From Neoscytalidium dimidiatum (lineage: Eukaryota; Ascomycota; Dothideomycetes; Botryosphaeriales; Botryosphaeriaceae): a DNA stretch of 64,000 bases. The stretch spans positions 496,001-560,000 of the forward strand of contig CM074699.1 in NCBI GenBank assembly GCA_037367355.1, in the 5' to 3' direction. The position numbers were made by a program, and so were the translations under genes. How positions within the stretch are numbered: position 1 is the stretch's first letter; each line of letters opens with the position of its first letter. The notes under the pieces are model-generated. The model made no database searches. It was not told the DNA's origin and was given only the letters and a program-made list of their open reading frames with translations. Of this stretch, positions 1 to 12,359 are shown one piece after another.

Positions 1-2060
1 TACCCGCTGGTTATGTGGGTGATCGAGCGTGTAAGCATGCCTGACAATTTTGGTTCCGCTAGCAAAAAGGGAGAAGGAGAGCATCCAAGCTTCAAGAAAC
101 AATTTTGTCGATTCCTTTTGCAAAGCAGTATTTCATTCTAGTTGAAATAAAGATGAGATAAAGACAACAGTGTGTTCATAGTCTTGGGTCAAGTGACAAC
201 AGTCAATAATGAAGAATTTTCTTCTTGTTCAAAGTTCATGCCCGCATGCATTACGCATCATAAATGCCATCAGAGCTATTTTGCTTTCCACGAGCATCAA
301 CAGACTTGTCGTTCCAGTGCAAAACTGCAGTCCTTCCGAACTGTCAAGACTCCCCACCACAAAGCCGGAAAGTCCAGTAACACGAAAACGAGATATCACC
401 AGATCCCTCAAGACCTCTCAACAGACCCTTCCGAGGATCTCCGGAGCCGCACACCATCTCACAGCTACCTTCCAATATCCTCCCACCTGATCATCAAAAT
501 TCCCTCAAGACCTGCCCTCGGTGGCAGCTTCTCCAACCTCCCTTCTCGCCATCACCTCCCTTTTTTTCCGCCTTCCGCTACATGCCGCTGCTGAGGTTAC
601 AAGAAGCGAATGGTCGTGGTACGGAGATAGTGGAGGCGCAATGGGGCCGAAGTGTCGAGATAGTGGGATAAGGTAGGTTTTACGCGCAGATGTCAAGATG
701 CAGGTTCAGGCGGCGCTGATGCACGTCGTCTCGGTAACGCGCCGAATATTTGACCCCTGTCTGCTGATGGGATTTGGTGGGGCTTTGTGGATCGAGAGCA
801 TACTCTTGGCAACAGGGAGAGGGTCGCGCGGAAACGGGGGCAGCGTGGGAGTGGGCCGGGTGCAGGCTACGAGGTCGGAGGACGGGGGTTGGATATGAGC
901 GTGGCGGAACATAACGGGTCCAGGTCATAGTATGGAGATGGTGCTGGCTGAGGGATTGAGCGGTGGGGAAGAATGGTTACTGAAAGAGGAAGCATCGGTG
1001 CGATGAGCGCTTCAAAACGCCGACCGCGACGTGCGCCAAGAAAGTGTGCCGCGGGGAGAAGTGGAGCGAAAATGCCTCGTCTCGGCCTTCGGAGGGGGTA
1101 TGGCAGTCATCTTAATGCCGTTGGTGGCTGGCGTCGGTCCGGAAAGGCGCGCTCCCTGCGCGAAGCGTGGGGTGCTTAGCGAAAGGTGGGAGGGCAGCGA
1201 AGTGCGAGATGCCCGACTACGCACTTACCAAACACGGTATATTCGTAGATTTACGTCTGTCAAGCCTTGAGCCGATTCTCAAATACGAGGCTTGGCTCTG
1301 CTTGGGCCATCTCGACCACACCCTGGTGTGTTCCGCGCAGACGTGCGTTCTGCAGTGTTGGCGGATAGTCAGGCCACGAAACCTCCGCAACGGGGCGAAT
1401 GCACCTATGTCTGGCATGGTGCATGGTTTTGACTCCCCCTGACCAACGAACCCCTATCTCTGGGCTTCATGGATTCGAGATGCGTCGGAGGAAAAGCATC
1501 TGCCTCTTCCAGAAGCCCATTCAGCATGTAGCTTTCCACTTCGGCTGCAGATCCCGTGTGTTGAGAAGATGGGTGGCGTGTTTCTCCTTGACACTTTCCT
1601 GACTTTAGATCGGTGCATAATGCAAGCCATGATATCGCTTCGACATGTCTTGTCTTCCTCAGTCTCGACTCGGATGTTGATACCTAGTTCAAGCAACAGA
1701 GGTATCTATCACCAGCATCAGATATCGAGTTCTCATTCGAGCTGCAGCAAGCGAGGTAGTGGCGGTGGAGGTTTGGAATGGTCAACAACTGATATCGAGG
1801 CGCCTGTTGAATAAAAGCCAAAAATAGCTTCTTCTTTAGTACAGGCGCCACTTGATCATTAGTAAATGTTGTGACAGTAGCCCCCCTTGAAGTGGTTGCT
1901 GTGTCGATATAGATTTCGCTGAATTCCTGAAGCATGTCTTGCCTCTTCGCACTGCACTTGTCGCTTTCCTCGCAGCTCGTCAAAGATTTGCTGGACTCTT
2001 CATTCCACAAGTTTCTCCTGGACAAGACCAGTTGGTTTCTTGGAAGTGAAAGCAACAACC
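1..2060. other. Gene-free left edge
   Basis: Only short open frames on both strands, none resembling a known family and none with a convincing splice pattern. A pyrimidine-rich patch lies near 480-580. The end of the interval is the promoter and leader of the sulfotransferase-like gene. A gene continuing in from the left cannot be excluded but is not visible. Confidence 0.5.
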
Positions 2061-3183
2061 ATGGTTGTTCCTGTCGGTCAGCGCCTCATCGATCAGGAGA
2101 ATGCAGTTCGCACACGCCCAATGAAGGTCCTGTGTCTTGGAATGCCGCGTACTGGCACTTCCTGTGAGTCTTCTCCGGCTTTAAAATGCGAGATTAGTAT
2201 CGATTGACTGTAAGCAGCGCTTCGAGATGCTCTCGTTATGTTGGGCTTTCGTCCGCACCACTTTCGTGAGATGATGCTCGATTACGAGCGGCAGATCCCG
2301 CTATGGACCGAGGCGTTGGAGGCAAAGTACATGGGCAAGAGCGTTCCCTACGGCCGTGAAGAGTTCGACAAGTTGATCGGTGACTATGATGTAAGAGGAA
2401 TACGTATGGAAACATGACAATCTTATCGGAACTGACCTATGACCCAGTGTGTGGAAGATAACCCATCTGTCCTTTTCGGAGAGGACCTGATCAAAGCATA
2501 CCCAGAGGCAAAAGTCATTCTGACCAACCGTGACGTCGATGCTTGGGCGAAGTCAATGAAGAACACCATCTTCATGGCTCGCGACTCCTTCGTATATCGC
2601 CGTTTCTATCATTTCCACCCTCTCTCCCGGGCCTGGTTCCCTTTTTCCTGCCTCCTCTCCAAGATTTGGTACGACGATGACCAGAAGAACGAGGAGAAAG
2701 TCAAGGGGGTGTTCAACAAACACTACGAGGACATCAGGCGGCTCTGTCCCAAAGAAAGATTGCTCGAGCTCCACTTCGGGGACGGGTGGGAGCCATTGTG
2801 CAAGTTCCTAGACGTGCCGGTGCCGAACACCCCTTGGCCTCATTCGAACGACTCCAGCGTCTTCCAAAACAGACATATCTACGCGAAGAGATGGCTGACT
2901 CTTCTGCTCCTGGGAGTGGCGACGATCATGTTCGTTGTATACTACGCGTTCGGAGAAGCCAGGTACCTTTACGGAAATGACCCAGAGACCTTCAAGCGGT
3001 ACTTGAAGTTGAGTAAGTCAACGCCGGCATGATCCGTGGAACGTTCAATGACTGACAGGAATAGTGGGTGTCATGTCGATTGGGATTGCCTGCGGAGGTA
3101 CATTGATCAATAAGCAGAATGGCATCGAGCATGAGCTCTACACGGCACGTGGCGGGGCCGACACACGAGCCGTGAAGCACTGA
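2061..3183 (+). CDS. Sulfotransferase-family (Sulfotransfer_4-like) membrane-anchored protein
   Basis: Four exons: 2061-2163, 2218-2390, 2448-3012, 3065-3183 (about 319 aa). The N-terminus has the P-loop-like PAPS-binding motif GMPRTGTSSL (about residues 27-36). A later VILTNRDVDAWAKSM stretch matches the 3'-phosphate-binding strand of this family. Near the C-terminus is one hydrophobic helix (WLTLLLLGVATIMFVVYY), suggesting membrane tethering. Fungal members are abundant, often misnamed NAD-dependent epimerases, and their substrates are mostly unknown. The family call is firm; sulfonation activity is inferred. It stands alone, with no operon-like partner. Confidence 0.82.
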
Positions 3184-4517
3184 TCGCGGTCAGCGTCCGG
3201 GGATGCGAATTGACCGCTGTTTAAGATGGAGTCCATCGCCGATGAGACACAGCAGATAGGCTAAGCTTCGGAGGACAGGGCAATGACGCAAATGCACGCC
3301 AGAGTAGCGGAACAGGAAAGGAATAAAGTTAAATCTGGTGGCAGCGAAGGGGGAAAGGAGCAGATGCGAATTTCCGCTAGTTTTGCAATCGTTCGCACCG
3401 AATTCAGATGCCTTTCGGAATAGATCAGGGTCGACCACGTGCTCCATACTGCAGTGTTCGATGATCCAACGGTTTCCGGCGGCGAGGCGGAAGGCTGGTT
3501 TCCCGAGAAAATCCGCGGTGCGGTGGGAACGGGGCATGACCCTGTTTGCCACGGACAGAAACGGTGAGAGGAAGCAGGCACACGTGTAAGAAAGCTGCAA
3601 TGCCACCCCTCGCACCGGTTGTGTCACGGAGAGTATGTATATGCAGGCAGAGGACGCCTCACGTCGTGCTTTCGCGGCATTCAGCCTAGCGAGAGGGAGG
3701 TGGTGTGATTGGGCATGAGCTGCGTCAGAAACGGCCAGTGGAAGGCAGAGCAGCGCTAGCATGCGGCGCGCCGGACCGTCAATTAGCGCTCATTGGGAGG
3801 AGGATCTCACGCTCCGACACACATCCAGACCAAGGCACGGGGGGTGGAGAGGCAGAGGATTGGCTCCCTCGGACCGTGCGCCAAGCTGGTGTGCGCGGCT
3901 GATCGCACCGCCGCCGGAGCCGCGGCCGTGCCGTGAGCCTGCGGGCGCCAGTGCTCGGAGGCGACGAAAATGTTGAGGGACGGTGACGGGAACCAGCTAG
4001 TGAGCGGAGGGCTGGATGGGAGAGAGCGGTGGGGGAGGCGGCGTCTGAGCGGTAGGAGGTAGGTAGGTAGCCGGGTGCTAGTGCCCGACCCCGCGCTGCT
4101 GGGTTCCCCAGACGGAGGGGGCCTGGTTAGGGCATTGGGGCTGGGGTTGCAGGAGGTTAATAAGTAGCGTGCGACGGCAACTCTGCTGTGCATTTTTTGT
4201 CACTCGCCCTCGCCGCCAGCCCGTTTGCTGCTCGTCGCCATTCTCGTCTCCTCCGTTGCTTCTTCGTCCTTCAAGCTCCGCCCGCGGCCCACAATCGGCT
4301 CAACTGCGGCTCTCAGCTCAGGCCACTCGCACCTCCCCCGCTTGCGTCACTGCCTCGAGCGCTACAAATTGTTTACTTCCTGCGACTGCCCCGCTCACCT
4401 TCTTCTGCCAACTTCTGCCCCGCCTCACTTCTCTTCCCATCAACCTACACCTCACTCCCTTCAATCCTCTCGGCCTTCAAAATTCCTCTCCGCGCGAAGA
4501 TCAACGAGTCCGCCAAA
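3184..4517. other. Intergenic region and pyrimidine-rich leader of the HAD gene
   Basis: No supported gene. The stretch from about 4190 to 4517 is strongly C/T-rich on the plus strand and ends in CCGCCAAAATGCC around the start codon. This is typical of the leader of a well-expressed fungal gene. Open frames in it, including one running into the HAD coding region from 4225, are most likely untranslated leader. Confidence 0.5.
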
Positions 4518-5316
4518 ATGCCCAAGGTACCGCCCCTCTGTCCTGACCAAGCGTGCCCTCGCTGACTCTAATCCTTCCGCGTTTCAGATCAAGGAACTTC
4601 TCTTCGACTGTGACAACACCCTCGTGCTCTCTGAGGAACTCGCCTTCGAAGCATGTGCCGAACTTGCCAACGAGATCCTTGAGAAGAAGGGCATTTCCGA
4701 TCGCTACACCGGCCCCTCCCTGCTGAAGGACTTCGTGGGCCAGAACTTCCGGGGCATGATGGTCTCGCTCACCAAGAAGTACAACTTCGAGCTCGCCCCC
4801 GAAGAATTCGATTCATACGTGGAGCGCGAGCTCGGCAAGGTCATCGAGAAGTTGGAGGCCAAGGCTCAGCCCTGCCCTGGCGTCGTTGAGACGCTCGACC
4901 AGCTGGCTAAGGAGAAGAAGTACGGCCTGGCTGTTGTCTCGTCTTCTGCCCTGTCCCGCGTCGAGGCTTCGCTTCGCAAGGTCGGCATCGACAAGTACTT
5001 TCCTCGCAACCACGTCTTCAGCGCTGCCAGCTCGCTCGAGAAGCCTACCTCCAAGCCCGACCCCGCTATCTACTTCTTCGCCTGCAAAACCATCGGCGTT
5101 GATCCCAAGGAGTGCGTTGCCATTGAGGACAGCAGGAGCGGCGCCACCGCTGCCAAGAACGCCGGCATCCCCCTCATCGGCTACGTCGGCCCCTACGAGA
5201 AGGGTGAAGAGCAGGAGAGGATTGCCAAGATGCTCCGTGAGGAATGCGGTGCCATCTATGTCATGTACCACTGGAACGAGTTCCCCGAGGCTCTGAAGAA
5301 GGTTGAGTCCTCGTAG
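4518..5316 (+). CDS. HAD-superfamily hydrolase (subfamily IA phosphatase-like)
   Basis: Two exons, 4518-4526 and 4588-5316 (about 245 aa). The first exon encodes only Met-Pro-Lys, followed by a 61-bp intron. The four HAD motifs are visible: FDCDNTL (nucleophile and acid Asp, about residues 10 and 12), VVSSSALSR (motif II Ser), the Lys of the SKPDP segment, and IEDSRSGATAAKNAG (motif IV acids). The alpha-helical cap between motifs I and II fits the phosphoglycolate / sugar-phosphate phosphatase type. The substrate cannot be read from sequence. The small first exon and pyrimidine-rich leader are features of highly expressed fungal genes. A longer in-frame start upstream at 4225 was rejected because it adds low-complexity sequence before the conserved fold. 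Confidence 0.85.
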
Positions 5317-7131
5317 AGGCATCGTGCTGGAAGGGGTGCGCCACGCAGTAGATTAGAGATGGAAGCTACATGATAGACTTCGTCATCTTACAAGCGCAAG
5401 AAGAAGACGGCCTTTGAGCCATGAAGATATATTTACGATATCATGGGTAGACGACATGAATGCAGACACTGATCCTGTTCAGATCCTGACTTCGAATGTG
5501 AGTAATGAATCGCTTTGTGTGGCTACTGAACGGTAGCAATCAAGAAGCGAAGAACACACATATGATACTGTGCTTCTCGAAATCCTAACAGTGAGGAGTA
5601 TGGTCGATTTCACACATCTCAAAAGCACCAACAACACTGAGCCTACCACATGGGGCAAGGACGTTGATGTTTCGCCGTAGACACCTTTCCTGCTTATACG
5701 AATAACCCCCTCCTAGACTCTTTGTATTCATTACCTTACTTAACATGGTCCAGTAATATGCCCAAATACACGTTGGCCAAGTCTCTTCGAATTCAAGTCA
5801 CGTTATTCCATCGCAACGCCATCCCACCGCTAATGGTGGCCCTTGCAACTGTCATTTACCGATAATCAAAGCTGACCCTTCACTCCCTCTCTCGAGATCA
5901 GGCTAAAACCAGGACGAAAAACCTCGTCCCCTGGAAAATACTGTTTGCAAAATGCCGAATAAAGCGTTGTATCAGTCTTTATGGGTCCGGTTTCGCCTGT
6001 TTCACCGAATCCCCTCAGATAAACCCGATATTGACGGTCGCTGTTGCCTTTGTGGAAACTTCATCTTGATCCCTTACCCTTTCTTTTTTTTTTTTCTTCT
6101 TAGAAGCACCGACAAAGATGGGCAAACACACGCTATCGTGGCACTAAGCAGCTTCACAGATGTCAATTACAGCACAATCTCTGTTCAATTACTGCATTAT
6201 GTCAAATCCTTCAGAAACCACGCCTCTAGTACTATTTCGAAGATTGCGCTATCTTGAATAGTGGGCTAGGGACAACGATCAAATAATTCTTATCTTTGGC
6301 ATATCTGTTAGACAATAATGGAGTGGCAAATTTTACAGATTTTCGGACATAGGAACACTCTCAACAATCCATGGTGATCGCACTTGGCTTCATGTCCTCA
6401 CGATCCAACAACGAATTTTCGGTCATTCAGTAACTCCTTGAAGAAACTCGGGATTCCATTTCCTCCGGTTATTGAGAACTTTGAAAGACTAGATTCCGTC
6501 ACAAGTCTTGCTACATGATCAAGGCAAGGTTTTTGATCTCAACGCCACTCCAGGCGGCAACGTGACTCAAGTATTGTTTTTGCTGTCAATTTTCCGGCAG
6601 AACCTATCAAGGCGGAACGTAACGCTGCTAGTTCAGTTCCGTTAAAGTCGTAAATATGTTATTGTTCGGATACTATCTCTATCCGGCCCTGCGAATCTCC
6701 ACCAACTTTCATTCTTTATTTAATTTAACTAAGCTCTCTCCCCTGTCCCGTTATCTCCGAGATGGCACCTCTGCAGCTTAACAATGGCGCTTAAGATGCT
6801 CTGTCTGTCTCATCTGCTCCGACCGAAAGGCCGATAGTGGCACAACACCGGCCCGTGCCCGTCATTCCATCGCCAAGACTTCGAGAGGCCGAGAGTGCTG
6901 TGCCGCACTAGCTACAGTCAGCAAGAGAGTTAGATGCTCCTTCAGCCCATGAATGCGTAAGCAGCGCCCCACCCGAGGCTGCTGCCTGCATCAGTGCTGA
7001 CCAATTTTCCCCGACCGGATGCACGGCTCCCGGCCCGCCAGCTGCTGACAAAGGTTTATATCTGTGGTTGAACCGCAGTCGCATGAAATCATGCTGCACG
7101 ACTGATCGCTCTCTACATCCTACCACAAAAA
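5317..7131. other. AT-rich intergenic region; promoter of the first SDR gene
   Basis: Relatively AT-rich, with a poly-T run near 6087. The 101-codon open frame at 5952-6257 has no family resemblance and no codon signature. A TATA-like TTTATAT lies at about 7055-7061, roughly 75 bases before the SDR start codon. Nothing else is supported. Confidence 0.5.
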
Positions 7132-8237
7132 ATGGGCTACGCAACCACCTTCCTCTACTCGCAGCTATTTGTTACGCCACCCTATCCTGAATCCGACTTC
7201 TCCGACCAGGTTGTCATTGTCACAGGGTCCAATACCGGCCTCGGTCTCGAAGCTGTCAAGCATCTAATCCGTCTGAACGCTGCGCGCGTCATTCTCGCCG
7301 TCCGCTCCCCGTCAAAGGGCGCTACTGCCGTCGAGCAAGTCATTGCCACCACCAAGTGCTCCCCTGAGAGGCTCGAGGTCTGGTCGCTGGACCTGTCGAG
7401 CTACCAGTCCGTCAAGGCCTTTGGAGAGCGCGTGCGCACGCTAGACCGCCTCGATGCCGTCATCCAGAACGCCGGCATCCTCACAAAGTCCTGGGTCATT
7501 GCCGAAGGCAACGAAAGCCACATCACCACGAACGTCATCAGCCCCATCCTGATCGGACTCGAGGTGCTGCCCAAGCTGCGCGAGAGCGCCGCCAAGACCG
7601 GTTCGCGTGGTCGCCTCGCCTTCGTGGGGAGCGACTTGCAGTATATTGCCAAATTTGCCGAGAAGGAGCAGCCTGGCAGCCTGTTCGATGCTCTTAACAA
7701 GAAGGAAATCGCCGACATGGATGATCGGTGAGCCGCGCGTCCCGCTCTTTACTACCGCTTTCAAGGTCATACTCATGTATCTTCAGCTACAAAGTGTCCA
7801 AGCTGCTGCTACTGTACGCCGTGCGGGCACTGGCGCAGCTTAGCCCGCTGTCGCCGCAGTCCAATGTCATCATCGACTACCTGACTCCTGGCGCGTGTAA
7901 GAGCGACATCTTCCGCGATGACGTTGGATGGTTCCAGCGCTTCATGATTCGTATTGCCGTGGCAATCATCGCCCGCACCACAGAAGTGGGAAGCCGCACT
8001 CTCGTTCACGCCGTCAGTCCTGAAATCGGCCCCGAAGCACATGGAGCATTTTTGATGGATTGCAAGGTCGCTCCGTAAGTTCCTACAGCTGCAAATTGCC
8101 CCGCCGCGAAACTGACAATGAGCCGTAGATATGGATCGAACGTCGATGGTCCGGAGAACGCGAAGCTGCAGGACCGCTTCCGGGATGAGCTGTTTACGCG
8201 TTTGGAGCAGATATCTCCCGGTATCACGAACGTATGA
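7132..8237 (+). CDS. Short-chain dehydrogenase/reductase (retinol-dehydrogenase-like)
   Basis: Three exons, 7132-7727, 7787-8074, 8129-8237 (about 330 aa). It is a Rossmann-fold NAD(P) oxidoreductase with cofactor motif TGSNTGLG (residues 31-38), the NAG motif in VIQNAGIL, a candidate catalytic Ser in AFVGSD (about 167) and the catalytic YKVSK (Tyr200, Lys204). The catalytic Tyr falls right at the first intron junction, so the model must be spliced to be functional. The family is common in fungal secondary-metabolite clusters, where it oxidises or reduces ring carbonyls. Substrate unknown. It sits about 15 kb from the shikimate-type cluster, so membership is only a possibility. Confidence 0.88.
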
Positions 8238-9415
8238 GGGGGGTGCGAACGACTCGGGTGGTTGCCGTTGTTCATAATATTCCCATTGCTGCTTTTTCTT
8301 CTGCATAATCACCGTATACTACCAACTCTGTACGTTGTGCCGCCGTTTTATCCACCTTTGGCAGCCAGAAACTAAGAAACGTATTCATTTTCTGACATTA
8401 AACACTTTTCGGACAGTGATTACTATACGGTCGTGTCACCAAGGCAGTATCCCAAAGTGTTACGGGAAATATGCACTGGGTGGAAGTCACGGTGTGCTCT
8501 CGGAACGAGATACCACTCCTGTACCGCATTTGGTGCAGCAATCCGCCCTGGAAGAACGCCTCCCGGCAGCTTATGATACTGAGCATCAGAGACGTCATTA
8601 AATGCCTTGGCCGGTCAGATACGACGGTGTCGAAGAGTTTGGAAGTTGTCGGGCAAAGCCCGGCCTCCCTCGTGTGCAGAGTGCAGCGAAAGTCTTGGTT
8701 AGAGAAGAAGTCGAAAGATGGTAGAAGTGGAGAACTCGTATCGTGGATGCGCCGATCGTTCCGTTGTACCTGCGGCGAACCCAATGCCAGGAATGGAAGG
8801 GCGACGCGGTCTGGATGTGCGCGGCGGACTAGCGCGGCGTTACAAGAGACAGAGAAGCTGATTGACAGAAGAACCGGAGTGCTTAAACATTTCAAACGTT
8901 CTATGAAGCTCTGGAAATCATTAGCGGGAATAAATCGATGTTGAGCACTCAGTGTATGGGTGTGGACGGTTGGTGGGTGTGCAAAACTAGTGCGTAGTAT
9001 CTTGGCATGATGGAGGAGGGGTGCGAGAGGTATGCTTCTTTATACTCCAACGCTACGATAAACTGCTGAAACTACTATAATACTAGGTACACATTATTAT
9101 TCAGCAAATGGGAACGGCATACTATTGCGTGCTTTTTACCGAACGCAGAACTTTTTGTGATGCAGGAATAAGGACATTAAGGCTTGCGTTTTCCAACGAG
9201 CTTGTTCTTACCATGTCTCTTCTGCCACGCGGTAGGACCCTGATAGTATATGTTCAGGACATGGTGCGAAACGCGCTCACTCACTCATTAATTTATCACG
9301 AACGTTCGTGGAAAAGACTTGAATACCCATAGCCTTTTTCATAAAAGTGACGTTGGTCTAGGGTACAGAGTATAGTTCATTCATGGCTCAATGTATTTAC
9401 GTACCAACACGGTCC
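8238..9415. other. Intergenic region between two SDR genes
   Basis: Overlapping frames of 157 codons (plus, 8471-8944) and 165 codons (minus, 8398-8895) occupy the middle, but neither resembles a known family. It is the 3' flank of both neighbouring genes, which converge on it. Confidence 0.4.
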
Positions 9416-10440
9416 TCACGTAAGAAACTTCATCTTCAACTTATCCGACTCCACGATCTCTTTCTCTCGAGCCTCCAGCTCCTCAACGTCCCAATGGACA
9501 GAAATATGGCGTCCATTCAAGTACGTTGGTCTTTTAGCAGCAAGGTACACACAGAGACCGCCGGCCAATTCGGCTAGCACACATCAGTAAGAGCACCTTC
9601 CCAGAAGACGTCTGCATACTTACGGGTATCTTTAGCAAAAGGAATGAAATCATCCAAAAGTGCGTCTGTAGCTACCACACCTGGGTTGATGCTATACGTC
9701 ATGTTCTCAGGACTTTCGGCAGCGATGAACTCTGTCAGCTTGATAATGCCGATCTTTGTGGTGAAGTAGCTGCTGAGTCCTGGAGGCAGCAAAGTGGGAT
9801 CGGAGGCAAGGTTAATGATGGTCCCCTTCTGTTTTCCAAATATCTTCAGGAAATTTGAAGTCACAAGGAATGTGCCCTTGATATTGACTTCAAAGTCAAG
9901 CCACCAATTTGGCAAGGGGATCTTTCCGATAACATCGAAGCCACTATGCTTGGTGAGCTTACACAACCTACAATACGAACTGAGCTTTGCTCGAAATAGG
10001 TTCGCAGACCTTGTCACTACTCCAGCGTTGTTCACCAAAGTATGAACCACAGCAAATCTTGTCTGCACGGTTGCAAACAAGCGCTCAACATCCTGCTCAT
10101 TTGAGACGTCCGCAGCAACAGCTAGCACCTCGACTGCGCTGTTCTCTTTCTTGACAGCATCTCTTACTGCATCTACGTTCTTCTGCGTGCGAGACACGAG
10201 CACTATGGCTTGTGCTCCGGCTCGGGCAAATGCAAGAGCAATACCCTGCTCAGATTAGCCGAGGATGTTGTACGTTTGTAAGTTACTTACCTTTCCAATG
10301 CCCCTCCCTGCGCCGGTAACGATAACGACTTTACCAGCCTGTGACAATTGAGGGTTGCTTGGATCCACAGCTGGATAAACGTCACGGAAATACCGCTTGG
10401 TGATCGAGCTGGCTTTAACAAAAGAATCAGGGTCCGTCAT
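9416..10440 (-). CDS. Short-chain dehydrogenase/reductase (classical)
   Basis: Four exons on the minus strand: 10440-10291, 10245-10010, 9943-9624, 9573-9416 (287 aa). Cofactor motif TGAGRGIG (residues 42-49), NNAG, DFEVNIKGTFLV, a Ser in INLASD and the catalytic YFTTK are present, followed by the C-terminal DTPELAGG and LNGRHISVHWDVEEL blocks typical of this fungal subfamily. The last intron (9574-9623) restores the DTPELAGG block; without it the frame stops early. The 66-bp intron at 9944-10009 is in frame and was inferred from a GTCTGC donor, a GCTCAC branch-like site and alignment to the family. Likely cytosolic, substrate unknown. ATG at 10440 was chosen over an upstream start at 10524. 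Confidence 0.88.
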
Positions 10441-12359
10441 CTTCGCAATTGCCGTTACGTTTATGCCGCACTGTTCTGGAACCGCAGCAGCGGTGCACAC
10501 GCCGCCCTTTTGAAAGCTGGTCAATTGAATCCTCCATTTGCCTAAAGGGGATGACTACTGAAAGGAACAGCCCTCCTTTCGGTAATCATGCTCACGGATC
10601 AGCTAGATATGAAGCTTGAACCGACAACCATGCCCTGACCCTATGCAGGAAACATCCGCGATCTCGTATACGCACCTACGGCCCATTGCCGACGTGGGTT
10701 TATTCGAGATAGGCTTTCGTTCCGTGAAGCGTCTCACCGCACTACGGGTGGGGGATATCTTGTATTGGCGCGATATCGCCATGAATCGCCGCAGTTGACG
10801 CATAGGACCTCAGTTAGCTGAATTAGCCCTGCGCTAGCCTTTTTTTTTTTTTTCTCTCTGTGTTCCGATCGGCACTAACAAATACACGTATATTCGGTCT
10901 GTTCGTATCGGATCCTCCACGCTGCATATTTGTCCGCGGAACGGACGCAGATCCCGCCTCAGCCGTACCCAGCACAGCACACTTCCCAGGGTGGAAACGG
11001 GACGGGATTGCCTACAGTAGTAACATCCACGCGCCCAGCTTTCCAGGATCAAGTGGCAGGACTCGAAGGGGCAATCTCAGCGATGAGAGTGCTGATCACT
11101 GGCCTGCGTCACCCTTGCTCACGGGCTGGCGTATGCTGGACGATATAAGACACGGCCATACCAGTTCCAGCGTACAAGAACGTCACTCCCGTACTCCGAT
11201 TACTATTCTTTTGACTTCGCATGCCCACGCATAACGAGGCCAACAAGTTCTCCGGCTATGTCTTTAGTCGCACCAAGCTCCGGGCAGCGAATGGGATCGA
11301 GACAGTGAGCCTTGCATCACAGTCTTATCGCGACAGCTGAGGATGCTGTCGACCACGGCCAGCTTCCAGCTGGCTATGATTGCTGCTCCCTCAGCAGAAT
11401 TCGGGCCGGTCCTACCTCGGGCCAACATGTTGGAATCCTGTTCTTCCATCGCGTATTGGGAGCTCCACATACTTTGCTGCGGGGATCGCAGGCCCGTGCC
11501 GGCTGCAGGGGCTTTTCAGGCCGTTGGAACATGTCCACTAGGGGGTTTTAATCCACACAGTGCGGCTACCATCGGCTCTCTCAATAGTCCCCGATAGTTC
11601 TAGCTTCGCGGACGAATCGCGGCCCGCGGGCTCCGCGCTTCCGTTATATCGCAGGGCAAGTTTGGCCGTCTAGATCTCCATCCTGGCCACCCTTACACTT
11701 GGACCCCGAGCGCCTGCTGTCACTAATTTCTGCTCGGTAATGCGGTCGCTACCAAGCACGCGGAAAGTTGCAGTCATTCACATGTCTAGTCGTTCGAACT
11801 TTCCTACAGGAAGGTTTCCTGGAAGGTCGCCTAAACTCACCCCTTGTCCCCGTCAGTCATAGGCATCGACTCGGTCTAGGCTCAAGTACGGTGATGCTCT
11901 GTGATTTTATCGGGTAAAAATGGTGTCATTCTTGTTTTCAATTTCGTGCGAGCCACGCGTCTGGCCTTGAGACATTGTCAGGAGGTTGCGTGCTTCCCAA
12001 AGCAGCCCGGCGATTAGCACATTTACGTCATGAGAGAAGTCCTGGCGCACTAGACATATAGTCAGCATTGCAATCGCTAAGTTAATAAACTCTCTTGAAA
12101 ACATCTTTTGCTAAAGTTACTCTCCATTTCGATATTAATCCATCCGCGCCCAGATAGCGAAGGTGGGCGGGAGATGGTGGAGAACTTTCGTTCTTCAGGC
12201 GGCTCGTCGATCAGGATCCCAACCAAGGCCCCACAGTGCAGCGACCCAATTAGGGAAGCGGGGAGCAAGCTGTTGGTAAGAGAGATATGTGGAGTATCTT
12301 GAAGGACATCTCCTTGCGATACCGTCTCCCCGCGTACCCGGGAGTCGGGCTCCGAGGCG
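10441..12359. other. Long gene-poor region
   Basis: Nearly 2 kb with only short unconvincing frames on both strands. A poly-T tract of about 13 bases lies at 10839-10852. No coding family, tRNA or complete transposon is visible. It separates the SDR gene from an unrecognised multi-exon gene, and the right end may be that gene's promoter. Confidence 0.45.

Noticed and set aside
8398..8944. Overlapping frames of 157-165 codons on both strands between the two SDR genes
   Set aside because: No recognisable domain, poor start contexts and no splice support; they lie in the shared 3' flank of convergent genes.
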